Position numbers and translations under genes: made by a program | NCBI GenBank assembly: GCA_034440575.1 | Contig: JAOTOL010001559.1 | Span: 1,135,001 to 1,199,000 of the forward strand | Reading direction: 5' to 3' | Length of the DNA stretch: 64,000 bases | From: Imbricaverruca yamaguchii | Taxonomy: Eukaryota; Arthropoda; Thecostraca; Neoverrucidae | Part shown: positions 46,401 through 58,547 of the stretch, piece by piece | Numbering within the stretch: position 1 is the first letter of the stretch | Layout: each line of letters opens with the position of its first letter | Notes under the pieces: generated by a model | Databases searched by the model: none | What the model was told of the DNA's origin: nothing | Seen by the model: only the letters and a program-made list of their open reading frames with translations

Positions 46401-46959
46401 GACTATAGCTCATACAATTCACAAAGGTAGCTTTAAAGGTTGCACCCTGCTAGATTTGGTATCAGTGTTGATATATGAAAATGTACAAAGGTATGTGACT
46501 GATTGGACTTTGTTGTGTTTCTTTTTGTGGCAATGGATATTGGTAGACTGGTAGACACACCTATGTTATTCTGCATGAGACATCTACAGATGAATCTGTT
46601 TTCAACATTTCTGTACTCCCATAACATTTACATCTTGTGACCCTGGGAACTCTGTGGGCGTTACTAGCTTGCTACCAGTCCGCTGATTTCCCAGGGTCGC
46701 ATTTCCTTTCTACTAATTGGTGGTGGTCTATCTGCAAAATGAAAAGAAGAAAAAAACAGATGGGATGCAAATTGTATTTATATAATCACATCATTTTGCA
46801 TTGTTCTTTGTATCCCGGGGCACCCTTGTGTTGGCTGCTCTGATCTATGGACAGCTCACCAAGGAATGCCACACATTGAAAGATCCAATGAAGGTGCATA
46901 CAGCTAAAGGGGATAGGCTGCTGCTGCATCTGATATGGGGGACGACAATTGGAAAAAAA

Positions 46960-47335
46960 TTAAAGGGCCCGGTCCAATCTTTCGAGGATTGCAGCGTGAT
47001 TTCCAGGAGCCCCGGCCCGATTTTGTGGTGTCTGAGTGCGATTTGCAGGGCCCTGGTACGACTGTACGGCCCCATCGTCATTTTCAGGGGCCCGGCGCAA
47101 CTTTTGGGGGCCGAACCAATATTTTAAGTGGTTCTGATTACATTTCTTGGAGGCTACAACGTATTTTGGGGGTCTCTGAGCGATTTTTGGACCCTCAGTG
47201 TGATCCCCAGGGGGCTCGGTGCGATTTTGGGCCCGGATGAATTTTATGAAACCGCTGCATGACTTGTGGGCCCTCAATGTGATTTACAAGGGGCTCGTGC
47301 GATTTTCGGTGGTCCCAATGTGATTTTCTGTAGGC
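46960..47335. repeat. Degenerate satellite block, right
   Basis: Eight or so diverged units on the theme 'tgattttcaggggcccggcgcgacttttggggcc', matching 45205-45465. Ends at micro-retroposon 6. Confidence 0.7.
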
Positions 47336-47348
47336 GACTTGAACGTCC

Positions 47349-47412
47349 TGTCTGCTTGTTTATTTAGGCTTAAGGGCGCCTGGACCGCTATTGGTTATCT
47401 AGAGGCCACAGG
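47349..47412 (-). mobile_element. Hairpin-only micro-retroposon 6
   Basis: A 64-bp insertion between perfect 11-bp duplications cttgaacgtcc (47338-47348, 47413-47423). The sense strand has the diverged core tagataaccaata, then gcgcccttaagcctaaataa as its tail. Stem pairing is weaker than in copies 2, 4 and 5. Confidence 0.75.
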
Positions 47413-47479
47413 CTTGAACGTCCCAGTTATCACATGACAGACTTCCAGACTGAGACGCACGGCTGCTGGTAGAGCACTT

Positions 47480-48940
47480 TCGGTGCGCTATCCAGTTGGG
47501 GGACTGCTGCCACCTGGTGACGTGACCGGAACTAATGTGAGAGTGGCGCCAGCACGTCCCCGCTGGATACGCTCTGAAGGCCGACTGACGATGGGCGCAC
47601 GGGCGCCAGTGAATCACACCTCAGATCTAAAGAAGAAAAAAGCAGCACTTCCGTGGTCAGGGTGCCGAAGCAAAAAGGCACGTCGACGAGCAAAAGGTGA
47701 TCGACAGCACATGGCCACTGTCGTCTCCCGCCGCGCCACCGCCTTCATCAACACTCGGAAGCGGCGGCGGCCCTGGCCCCAGCCTTCTCCACAGGACACA
47801 TCTGGGTCAGGTCGGCGACCCTGCACCAAAACCATTAGCATTTCCTGCATGTTGCACGCGTCCCGGCCGCACTGAGAGCTGCGCCGAGGGGCTCGTCTGC
47901 TTTGTCGGTCGGCTCATTGTGTCAGAATGGGAGGCCATCCAGGATATCCGGCCGAGGGGCGGACGAAACCGAACGGTGTTCGCCTTGTCTCGCCGTCGTG
48001 TTCGAATGGATTGAACTCACAGAAGCCAGAAAGTTGTACCACTTTCGGATATTTTGTGCTACTTTCGGAACAAAATAAATGATGATTAGAAAACGTGTTT
48101 CGTGGACCTCAAGCTGCAAAATTTATTTTCTTTGCCTTTAGAACCTTAAAAACTAAATTAGTGCCCAGACCCACTACAGAGTATCGTGATTCAATCGTGC
48201 TTACTTTGAAATAACCATCATTTTAGCCTAGAAGCATCCGTGTTATGTGTACTCTTAGGGCATTTTAGAGCAGACCTCTCTTAAATATTTCCTCAGTGTT
48301 GGGAAGAGCGTGCTACTAAATATTTACATCTCCGAGCTCTGCAAAGAGCAGCTCAAGTCCTGTGGGCAGGAGCTTGTGGTGCCTGTATTGCTCCAAAAAG
48401 GCTGAATGCCTAACTTTTTGTTGGCAGGGGCAAAGTGCTATCCGCTAGACGATAGTTGCGTTAAGGAAAGGACTACGTTAAACCGGCTTATGTGGCATCC
48501 GGTATCAAGCAACCAAGAAAGGGAAGTAGAGGAACGCTGGCAACCAAGAATAGTGACTTGGGGGATGTGGTACATACTTGCCATACAGTGTATACCGGAA
48601 ATACTGGACATACAGGCATTTATGCATTGCACGCAGAAGAACATTTGGAGAGTGGCCAGCATCACTGCCCTGGATCAGACTTCGCTGGCTACCTACGACC
48701 TGAAAGCGAAGCTAATGGGATCGGTCCCCTCCTACCTCCTGGAAAATAACCTATACGTGTGTTTCTCATACGAATCGGGAGAGGAAAGCAGCGTGTAACG
48801 CATACCTTATAGCTTGTAATTTCACTTCAAATCAGTTCGTACCAGGTAATATAATGTCAATCAAATCAATTGGTAAAGTCTTGTGATATATAAAAGCGGA
48901 AAAGTAGCTTGAGGAGAATCGAATGATCATCCCAAAGTAG
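47480..48940. other. No recognised gene; one uncertain open frame
   Basis: A + strand frame of 130 codons (48406-48798) follows an acceptor-like tttttgttggcag at 48428. Its protein resembles nothing I know, and an overlapping alternative frame is also open. I do not call it a gene. Confidence 0.35.
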
Positions 48941-48943
48941 AGC

Positions 48944-49620
48944 TAGAAGAGACATTTGCGCATGAGTTTTGTTGAAGTACTGGATGATGGAAAGACGATG
49001 AGGAGTGTATCATGGACAGGAAAGTAGAATATGTGCGACAGTAGTGTGGACTCCACATGTGTTACAAAGCAAAGGGTCACGTGGTCGAGGGAAGATATAG
49101 ATGTGTGTATTTCCGATATGTGTAACCAAGACGAAGACGCGCTAGCACCACCTCGTCCAGACGTGTGTGACCAAGGCGAAGACGCGCTAGCACCACCTCG
49201 TCCAGACGTGTGTAACCCAGGCGAAGACGCGCTAGCACCACCTCGTCCAGACGTGTGTGACCCAGGTGAAGACGCGCTAGCACCACCTCGTCCAGACGTG
49301 TGTGACCCAGGTGAAGACGCGCTAGCACCACCTCGTCCAGACGTGTGCATCGGTGGGCTAAGGTCCATTTGAAGAGTGTAGTCTTGATATTGTGTAAATG
49401 AGAGATGGGTGTGTACATACATTTTTGATAATATATTTATTACGGAAAGAAGGTCCCCGTGGGTGCCGACACACGATCGTTGAGAGGGAGGTCCATTGCC
49501 GCACAGGCAAGAGCGTCCGCTCACTCGTTCTCCGGGATACCCTTGTGTCGTGGATTCAGAGGAGGGTGAGCTGAAGGTGTGCGTGATTGTCGTGGTGTAG
49601 GTGGCGGATAACGCGGAACA
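48944..49620 (-). mobile_element. LINE 3' end: RNase H tail with expanded 45-bp repeat
   Basis: Minus-strand frames read an RNase H-like C-terminal piece, KGIPENE-stop-ADALACAAMDLP (49555-49490), then the conserved tail motif DEVVLARLRLGHT, and then LCNTCGVHTTVAHILLSCP (49075-49020). Together these are typical of the end of I/R1-type LINE ORF2. The tail motif is repeated five times in frame (49119-49346). Stops and shifts make it dead. Confidence 0.8.
49119..49346. repeat. 45-bp tandem repeat, five copies
   Basis: The unit contains gaagacgcgctagcaccacc, tcgtccagac and gtgtgtgacc. It is open in several frames. On the minus strand each unit encodes 15 residues, HTRLDEVVLARLRLG. Confidence 0.95.
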
Positions 49621-50088
49621 GAGGTGCAAAAATGTACCAATCCGATGCTCTCTCTCTCTTGACACCAATGCCCAGTTTTGCTACCTGTCATCTGCTACCC
49701 TACCAAGTGCAATTATCTCTCCAATCACACATTCCCTCGTACAATGCCGCCAGTGATGATGCAGATCAGTAGGAGCATTTCCAAGCAGTGTCTCCAAATT
49801 CATTCCCATTTGGTCGTCACATGAAAACAAAGAGCACCACATTTCCCTGTTGAAGACAGCATCCTGAAATTTGGTTGTTCCACAATGAAAAGAGAAAGAG
49901 GGTGTTTTACAAAATGGCAGCTAGTACTTTTTGGTGTGCATATGCATATGGTAGATACCTGTCGATCTGTAATTATCGATACCCCTATGTATTGCATCAT
50001 CTTGAACAAAACCAGGTCCCTTGACTACAAAGCCAGACCCTGTGCCCTTTGGAGCCTAGATGTTGCGGATTGTATATATACATACATA

Positions 50089-50122
50089 CACATGTATATG
50101 TATATGTATGTATATATATATG

Positions 50123-50188
<66 letters not shown>

Positions 50189-50285
50189 TATATATAAACC
50201 TATATTCTATGTGAACTAGTCCGCTGATAAGTTCTGTTACTTTGTGTCGCACTTTTTCTAGAATATATGCATCTTTTTAGTGAGG

Positions 50286-50345
<60 letters not shown>
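50089..50345. repeat. Two (TA)n tracts separated by about 100 bp
   Basis: TA runs at 50089-50186 and 50289-50345 with tatg/catg interruptions, immediately upstream of the 5' end of CR1 copy B. Confidence 0.95.
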
Positions 50346-50348
<3 letters not shown>

Positions 50349-50917
50349 AGTGTGCATATGTGCATATATATATATGTATGTATGCACATCTGATATGTAC
50401 ATCTGATACATACATATCTAGGAGTGAGGAGCTGCTGCAAGACTACAGGGCCCTTCTGGCAACCGTGAGGCAAAGCAATAGCAGAGTCATTGTGTCTGCT
50501 CGGCCTTGAGTCTCCCCTGAGCGGAGCTCTAGGGCACTGGCAGCCAACGCCAGGGTAGGTACGCTCTGCCATGAGTTGCGTTTGACCTTTGTTCATGAGT
50601 GGTGCAGGTTTTATGGCTCATGGGTCCTCTGTCAGAGGGATAGCCTGCACTTCTCAGAGAAGTGGTTGCATGTGTTAAGCAAAGTATATGAGCATGACTT
50701 CATGGAAACAAGACAATGGGGTAGGGAGGGATGAAGTGGCACTGTCATCTTAGGGATATACCAATACTGACAGCTTAGGCATAGAACCTCACCGTCAGCA
50801 AATAGAGATAGCAGTAGGTCAAGGGGGCAGAGTGGTGGCACATCCAAAGATGAAAAAGCTACTGAAGATAAAAAGCCAAGCTGGTTATGGAACATATGTT
50901 AAGTGTATGATGCTTAA

Positions 50918-51746
50918 CCCGCGCCGTCTCTCCGGTAAGATCCTCACACCACGTCTCGGGGGGGGATAGAACCCCTCTAAAATCCTAACTAAGCGTCACA
51001 CGAAAACGAAAGACGTGTCATCGGAAAGCGCTCCACGAATAGGGTTCTGATCCATCCTCAAAACAATTTCCCCCAAAAGTGACATCACTAGGGGGCTAGA
51101 TTTTTCACGACTTTTAACGACATACATTATGTTTTTGGCGCTGAGTAGTACATTTTGGGGATGTATGAAGAAAAAAAATTGGAATGAGAAAAGGACAGCG
51201 AAATCGACCAGGGCCATACAAATTTGTGGCCCCTAAAAATAAAATTTCATATTTTTTTATTGAAAAAAAAAATTTGAGCTTTCAAGTTTTCTTTAACTTC
51301 AATTTCCCACTGGGTAGAGGAGACTGAGAAACGTTGTTGAAAGTCAACTTACCCTAATAAAAATGCCTATTTTAGCCAGAATCTTCTACTTGAACTGCAA
51401 TTGGCAAATATGCAAAATTTATATGTAGTCAAAAAGGGAGAAAGTAAAAATTCCACTCGTACGTTTGTTGCATCCCTAAAGATAAGCAAACGCTTACAGT
51501 GTCATTAAAATATCTGTATCCGTTAAAGCGTGACGGCTGGTTTAACTTTTTTGTAGGTGACCTCACTTGACCTTGACTAACTCGTTGACCCTAGATGACC
51601 TGACTTCAAAATTTTGGAACAGCATGTTAAATTGATGTGGGAAAAGATATGCCAAATGTGGGCGCGCTGCCGCGCGCCGTTCGTCCAATATCCGCGAAAA
51701 ACCGGATGGGGGCGGTTGAAGACCCCCTCCCGAGACGGAACGAGGT
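50918..51746. mobile_element. TTAA-type MITE, family 2, copy 2, inserted in CR1 copy B
   Basis: 829 bp between TTAA at 50914-50917 and 51747-51750. Ends are cccgcgccgtctctccgg and cccgagacggaacgaggt, which are imperfectly inverted. Removing the element and one TTAA leaves a continuous CR1 reading frame across the site. Confidence 0.9.
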
Positions 51747-54361
51747 TTAATGCTCAGAGTATTCGATCCAAATTTGATGAGTGCAAGTGTTATGTTGTTG
51801 CGGAGGAACCAGATTTCGTTTCCATTACTGAGGCATTTGTCAGTGAGGGATGTCTTGGGGATAACTTGCAGGACTATGAAATCCATGGATTTCGTGCAAT
51901 AGGGGAACAGAAGTGAAATGGGGTGGTGTAATGCTCTATGTGAATACCTTATTCAGTTCTCAAAAAGTAGCAGATGGGGTTAAAAAATGTGTCTGTGGAG
52001 TCTATTTGGTTTGTTGTTGCTGTGGGAAAAGGCAACAGCAATAAACTGAGGATAGGAGCTTTGCACCGATCAGGAACCTTGCCACATTCTCAGCAACCGG
52101 AGCTCGATAAGATGATATGCGAGAAAATCAGTAGAAACTTTCGGAGGAAATGCCTTATTCTTGGTGACTTTAATCTAAAAGGATATGAAAAGTGTGGTGT
52201 TGGCTCCCATTATGTAAAATGTTTAGAAATTTCCTTGGAGAGGATCTGTTCTTACACCAATTTGTAACGGAACCAGCCAGGCAGGGCTCATTCTTGGACC
52301 ATGACTTATTATATTTATGTAATTTAGTTCAAGACTTGACTACGAGAAACTATGGGAAGAAGTGACCTGAACATAGTTAGATTCAAGGCGCAGGTATAGG
52401 GCACAATCAAGGACAATTTGGCAAAGATTCTTAATTCTACCAGGGCAGACTTTAACTGCATGTGAGCGGCATTAAGTGTCATAGAATGGAAAGAAGAATT
52501 CTCCAGTTTATATGCCTGTGAAATGTGGTAAAAGTTCAAATCTTACTTCAGGGAAATTCAGATTAGACATATCCCACAAAAGCAAAGGCGCAAAAAATGG
52601 TAGGAAAGCCAGCATGGCTTATGCCAGATTTGACAAAAGCAATTCAGGCTAGGGAAGATGCATTTAAAGTGTTTAAGGAAGCATTCAATATCATAAATCT
52701 AAGGTAGTATCATAAAGCTAGAGACGCTGTGAAGCAGAAAACCAGAGCAGTAAAGGAAGCAAAATAATGGATTTGGCTAGGAACTGTAGACGGCAAAAAG
52801 TCATTTAGTTTATACAAGCTGAATAAAGCCTCTAGCACAATTCTTCCACTGCAATTAAATAGGACTATATTGAGTGGTGATGGTGAAATGATTGAGGAGC
52901 TGAGCAAGCAGTTTAAATCAGTGTTGCAATTGGAAATACATTGGTAAATATGGAAAATATGACTAATCTGCCAACCGTAAACCAAAGTTCAGTGACAGGT
53001 GATCGGGCGAAGGATGTTGCTTGCGTTGATAGTGATTTTGTTATCAATCATATCAGGAAAATCAAGCCAAACAAGGCAGCAGGACCTGATGAAATTTATA
53101 CTAGAGTATTGCGGGGAGCTGCAAAGTAACTGGCAATTCCGCGTAGTATATCGTTTTGTAGATTAGTTTCACAACATAAAATTCCAGCAGATTGTAAAAG
53201 GGAAATGTAGTTCTTGTTTTCAAGAAAAAATAAAGAAAAAAGTTGAAAATATAGGCCAGTAAGCCTCACATCCCGAGTCTGCAAGGTACTCGAATCATTT
53301 AACAAGGATAGAATAGTTAGTTTTCTGGAAGGAAACAGACATTCTATATCTCTAGAAGGAAACACTCTATATCCTCAACATTGGTTTAGAAAAGGGCGAT
53401 CGTGTCTTACAAATCTCTTGGACTTTTAAATTTAGTTACAGAACAACTTTATCACGGAACTCAGGTTGATGTAGCATATCAACAGGCTTTTTACAAGGTA
53501 CCCCATAGATGGTTAATGAAGCGGCTTCAGGTCCATGGTATTGCTGGCAACATCCTAAAATGGATAGAAGTGTGGCTTTCAGATAGGGAACAGAAAGTGA
53601 TACCAAATGGTACAAAGTCATCATGGCAAAATGTTCTTAGTGGAGTCTCCGAGGGGTCAGTACTGCGTCCACTGTTTTCCATTATATTTGTGAGTAACAT
53701 TAAAAGTGGCCTTAAAGGTTTTGAAATTCTGGATGATTTGAAGGTATTTAGGGCAATAACAGGACACAATGAGCAGGTCTCGCTCCAGAAAGACTTAGAC
53801 GAACTTGTGGAGTGGTCCGAAAAAATGACAAATAAAATTTAATTTTTATAAGTGCAAAATCATGCATGTAAGTAGGCAGCATATGAAGGCTCTATACTTG
53901 ATGGGTGGCCAAGTACTCTCTATGGCTCAGCAAAAGGACTTCGGTGTTATTTTGAACACAACATTGGGGGCATCAGAACAGATCAAAGAACCCAGGAAGA
54001 AGGAACTAAGAATGCTTGGGGAAATAAATGGGAATGCATCATGCAAAAGTAAGGAAGTCATTAGGAAGCTTGACTGTGCATATGCCGGACCACATTCGGA
54101 ATACTGTGTCCAAGCATGGTCCTCTAGTTATGAAAAGATTGTTGGCTTTTAGAGAGTACAAAAGAGGGCAACGAAAATGGTTAATGGTAGAAGCAACCTG
54201 ACATGTGAGGAAAGATTGAAGAAATTGAATATGATTTCACTGAGATATAGAAGGCTGAGAGGAGATCTCATCGAGGTCTTTATATTTGTTTATGGTCAGG
54301 AACAGGGATATATCAGGGAAATGTCTGAATGTAACAGAACTGATGCAATTAGAGATCATCG

Positions 54362-54997
54362 CGGTAATGAACTGGCGGATCAGGCTGCAAGATGTGCAGC
54401 ACACGCACCATGTAGTCGCGTGCTTCCACTTCCTGCAAGTGACCACTACCCAGCTATTTCGTTCTTACCTCCTAGACAGTGGCAGGACAGATGGGGCAAA
54501 GTGGAGTCCAACAAATTGACAGAGATGAAACCACACTTAGCGCCTTGGCCCTCGTTCTTCAGTCAGAGTAGAAGGGACGAGGTGGTCCTCTGTCGCTTTA
54601 GAATTGGACACACACTATGTACACATAGGTATTTGTTGTGCGGGAATGAAAGGCCCAAATGTATTAGGTGTAGCGCAGCACTGACTGTGTGTCATGTGTT
54701 GCTATTTTTTCCTGGACTACAGGGAAGAACGCAGGCGTCATTCGGACATAATTCGAACACTCTGAGGCTGGTGGACCTACTAGGTGATAATTCGCGATTT
54801 GTGCAAAATAGAACAGTCTATTTGCTTTCTCGGTGAAGTAGTCTTCGAAATAATATACACACCTGGGTAGATATTGAAAGTGTCATATATTTATTGCTCT
54901 CCGGACATGAAAAACTCAATTAATCATGCTGTGGGTGCAAAATAACCCAATTAGGGTTGACGCACCCAAAAACCCTAATAGACAAACAAACAAACAA
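54362..54997 (+). mobile_element. 5'-truncated RNase H-bearing LINE inserted in CR1 copy B
   Basis: A 636-bp insertion between perfect 17-bp duplications gcaattagagatcatcg (54345-54361, 54998-55014). It opens within RNase H at GNELADQAARCAAHAP and continues RRDEVVLCRFRIGHTLCTHRY and CIRCSAALTVCHVLL, typical of I/R1-type LINEs. Its 3' end is gggtgc...gcaccc hairpin, aaaaaccctaata and a (caaa)n tail. By chance it is fused in frame to the CR1 sequence upstream. Confidence 0.9.
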
Positions 54998-55549
54998 GCA
55001 ATTAGAGATCATCGATTCAAAGATGATTGTTGGCTTTTAGAGAGAGTACAAAAGAGGGCAACAAAAATGGTTAATGGTATAAGCAAACTGACATATGAAG
55101 AAAGATTGAAGAAATTTAATGTTTTCACTTAGATATAGAAGGCAGAGAGAAGATCTCATAGAGATCTTTCAATTTGTCCATGGTCTGGAGAAGGGATATA
55201 TCAGGGAAATGTTTGAATTTAACAGAAATGATGCAATTAGAGGTCATCAATTAAAAATTAAAGTTAACCACAGCAGGACAAGGTTAATACAAGTCTGTGT
55301 TCACCAACAGGGTAGTAGAACACTGGAACCAGCTACCATAAAACATTGTCAGTACCAGCACGCTGAACATCTTTAAATACAGCATAGGGAATCATTATAA
55401 GAACAGAGGACATTATTTTCGGTATTACAGAGAGGGCTGATCGACGGATTTGGTGGGTAACTGGATCAGTTTAGAATGCAACCAATGAAGGGCCTTTGTG
55501 GCTCATAGTTGCATTCATCTTTTATGTCTTTATGTCTTTCTAAGTCAAG

Positions 55550-58540
55550 GTTCCATGCCTGTACATAATATTTCAAGTGGGCTCACACATAGGCTAAAAA
55601 ACTTTCTTCATAACTTCATTGCCTTATATCCAACACTCATATTAATTATTTCTAGCATATTGATTGCACTGTTCCTAGCTGAGGTCATTATTCTGCCTTA
55701 AGCTCATTTGAAAATAACATGTACATCTCTTATTTCTTCAGTAGAAAAGGCACCCTTGCAAAATGCTTAAAACACCACATAAAGTTGCATTGACTTAATC
55801 AAGGCGAACCCAATCTTCGTCTCCTTTATCTCTGAACAAAGTGAAGTTGTCAGTTAATTGATGCTATGATTTGCAACTGGCATCTAGGAAGCTCAGTATG
55901 TTGATGTGTCGTCTTTGAATGAACCCTCACCACCTCCCCCACACACACATACACATGCACATAAAAAGATCCATCCAGACAAGTATCCCCTACTAAAAAT
56001 TCCTGGATCCACCCTACCCTGGATTCCTGGAAGCAATGGATGATTTTGTAGTGGCATTTTGCTTGCGGGTCATGTGGGCTCAGACACAAGATGGAGTAAG
56101 CAGACCTGGCATGATGATTGGCATAAATTAGAAGCAATCAGTAATTATAATTCTTACAATACTTTCCACAACAAAATGGCTTTTGACCACAATGCTGCTG
56201 AAATGAGAAGATTTTTGCTTCTGAATATAACCGATTACAATACATTTGCTGGTTCACCTGGTGACTGCATTCGGCTCTATGAGATCAACACCTGGATGCC
56301 AGATGATGACATTAGCACTATGGTTAAGTTAACATGAGGCACTTTTGAAGCCTTTTCTGGGTAACCACTGCACGTGGAGGGCATGTATTGTGAAATAAAC
56401 AAATAAATAAACAAATAAATAAGGAGTAAATTAAATGACCACAAAAGCATACTAAATATGCATTCGTCGCATTCTTGGAAGAAATCGCAGAGAACGGACT
56501 GGACACTTTTCAGTCTTCGTCTTTCCCGCATAATCCGTTCAATCAGGCCGCGGAATTCGTGATGAATGAACAAAGAACCACACATGGCGTCAGAGTCCAG
56601 GAAATTCGTGCTCGGAACGTGACAAACAACGCAGCATATATCTAGAAGAACGCTATGCATTTCCAAGCACATTACACGCTCAAAGATTCACAGCATGAGC
56701 ACGCTGCACACTGCACGGTGAAAGTCCAATCCTCATCCTTTAAAAGCATATTTTTCTTGTTCATGCCACGATGTCAGCCAAGTTTATACATCCATATCTG
56801 ATACTCCTGACATGCTTACAATGCACAAATAATAAATATTCACAAAACAGCTGACGAGTAGGAGATTGTTTCCTTCCCACCACCAAGCAACAATTTTTGT
56901 CAATGAAAAAGCTGAATTTTTTTCCAAATCAATATTAATATTAAGAGCATCTGATATACCTTTTTAGTCCATTACTAGAATGTTTTTGTTTCAGCCAAAA
57001 AATAACTTGGCAGGATCAAAAGCGACAAGACGGCAGAGCACATTCCTCCTGTAAAGCCTCCTAACGGTGCAATAAAGTCGTATGGACGCATGGAGTCGTA
57101 AGAAATTTAAGTAATACAAAATGTAGTGCAATTTCGTTTAAATTTACAAAACATCACCTGAAAAAAAAATCCTCGCGATCGCTTTTACAAAATCGTCTTC
57201 AACAAAGACATCGTGGATGTTTTTCGCAGGATACCATATACCTGGATTGCGGGCCAAACGACTCAAGGTGGTAATGGGGCAAATACAATTTTTTTTAAAT
57301 GGATTATGCCAATGCTCATAGAGTCAGGTTGAACAATAACGCCAAATATTTGAGCGGGTCCGAAGCGTAAATAAGAATGACCTTGAAGAACTCCCGCTGC
57401 CTTAGCGTGGTGTGCGTTAAGTGCAGTGCTACAAAATGATTAGAAGTCAAACAAAAGGTGTTAGAGACTGGGAACTACATGATTGTAGTTAAAATGCTTT
57501 CTTGATATGGCCATGAAATAAATCTATGAATTTATACATGAACTAGGCCGTCAAACACAATAATAATAATTTGCATGCCCCAGTACATTCATACACCCGG
57601 CATGCAACAGTGATCGTATAACCAAGTTGTGGAGGAATGTATAGGTATGTTTGTCATGCGACGATTGCCTCCATGTATGAATAGTGAAAATGTCAATAAT
57701 ATTACCATTACGGGGATTTTGGACGTAAGTGGGGGGGGGGCTGGAGGTTTCAGCATGGCGTGGCGCTAGAACTGCTTTTAAATGGGCTATGTCGATAGGT
57801 CCATGTTGACTCCCATTTGAAGTGAGAGTATCTCGGGAAGGGTGGATGGAGAGGTGCCCGGTTGCCGTTCTGCAAACCATGATGGGCGCATTGACGATGC
57901 TCGCATTGTGCCAGAAGCACAGCGTATTCCTCTCTTAAATAATGAGTCTAAAATGAATGCTTGCCTCGTGACCAAGCCAGATCCCGCCACCTTTGCTCCC
58001 AAGGGGTAGAGGCTGTCAGAGGGCTATCATTCGATCATTATCCATTCTCATGCTAAATCTGGCATCCCATGGTGTGTGTGTGGAGGGGGGACTGCAGAAG
58101 TCTCCATTTTCCCTCTCGTGCTTTCCCCTCACGCCGGTGAGGCGCGTTTGGCTTGGACTCAGACATTTTGATCGAGAGGAGCACGTATTGTGGAAGCGGG
58201 GTTACGGTTTGTTTTTGTTCATAACATTAAAAATTAAAATTAGTCAGACTTCAACCAGCTTGGCTCTAGAGGGTTGCCACTTCCTGAACATAATGGTGTG
58301 GGAAACACTTGTTGCACTGCTCTGGGAGCCGAACTTGGTGTGGTTTACAGGGCATTACATGGTCTATCCTCCCCGAGGGATGGGTCAACTAAGGAAGAAC
58401 AGCTGGAGTTTAGGTTTATGCATTCACGCATAGCATGATTAATTGTATCCATTCTTTCGTATTTTATTCAAAGCAACCATAATTTGTGATGCGGGCGTAC
58501 TGGTTTAATGGCAGAGAATGAGAGTACTCTTTGGCTGCAC
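55550..58540. other. No recognised gene
   Basis: AT-rich, with scattered frames under 150 codons (for example + 57993-58433) that resemble nothing I know. A short aaataaataaac run is at 56397-56423 and a G11 run at 57732. Confidence 0.45.
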
Positions 58541-58547
58541 AAAAGTA

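Larger units (their letters stand above)
50415..55545 (+). mobile_element. CR1-like LINE, copy B, with two nested insertions and a tandem duplication
   Basis: 50417-50740 encodes a broken SGNH-esterase-like segment ([16 protein letters not shown], then RDSLHFSEKWLHVLSKVYE), as found in CR1-type first ORFs. The endonuclease starts NAQSIRSKFDE (51750) and shows LILGDFNLK (52160). RT pieces follow (NKAAGPDEIYTRVLRGAAK, SLTSRVCKVLES, WLSDREQ), then the C-terminal region. A TTAA MITE (50918-51746) and an RNase H LINE (54362-54997) are inserted, and about 230 bp of the C-terminal part is tandemly duplicated. The 3' end at 55520-55545 has two atgtcttt units, like CR1 3' tails. Numerous stops: inactive. 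Confidence 0.85.

Noticed and set aside
46637..46705. Inverted words gaccctggga / tcccagggtc as a small transposon
   Set aside because: The arms are only about 11 bp, and there is no target duplication or second copy in the window.
48406..48798. A 130-codon + ORF after an acceptor-like site
   Set aside because: An overlapping frame is also open, there is no recognisable domain and no partner exon. Not enough to call a gene.
54177..54836. A 219-codon fusion of CR1 C-terminus and RNase H
   Set aside because: The 17-bp target duplication shows it is a chance in-frame insertion of one dead LINE in another, not a gene fusion.
57993..58433. A 146-codon + ORF
   Set aside because: It has no recognisable motif or splice context, and a composition like the flanking intergenic DNA.
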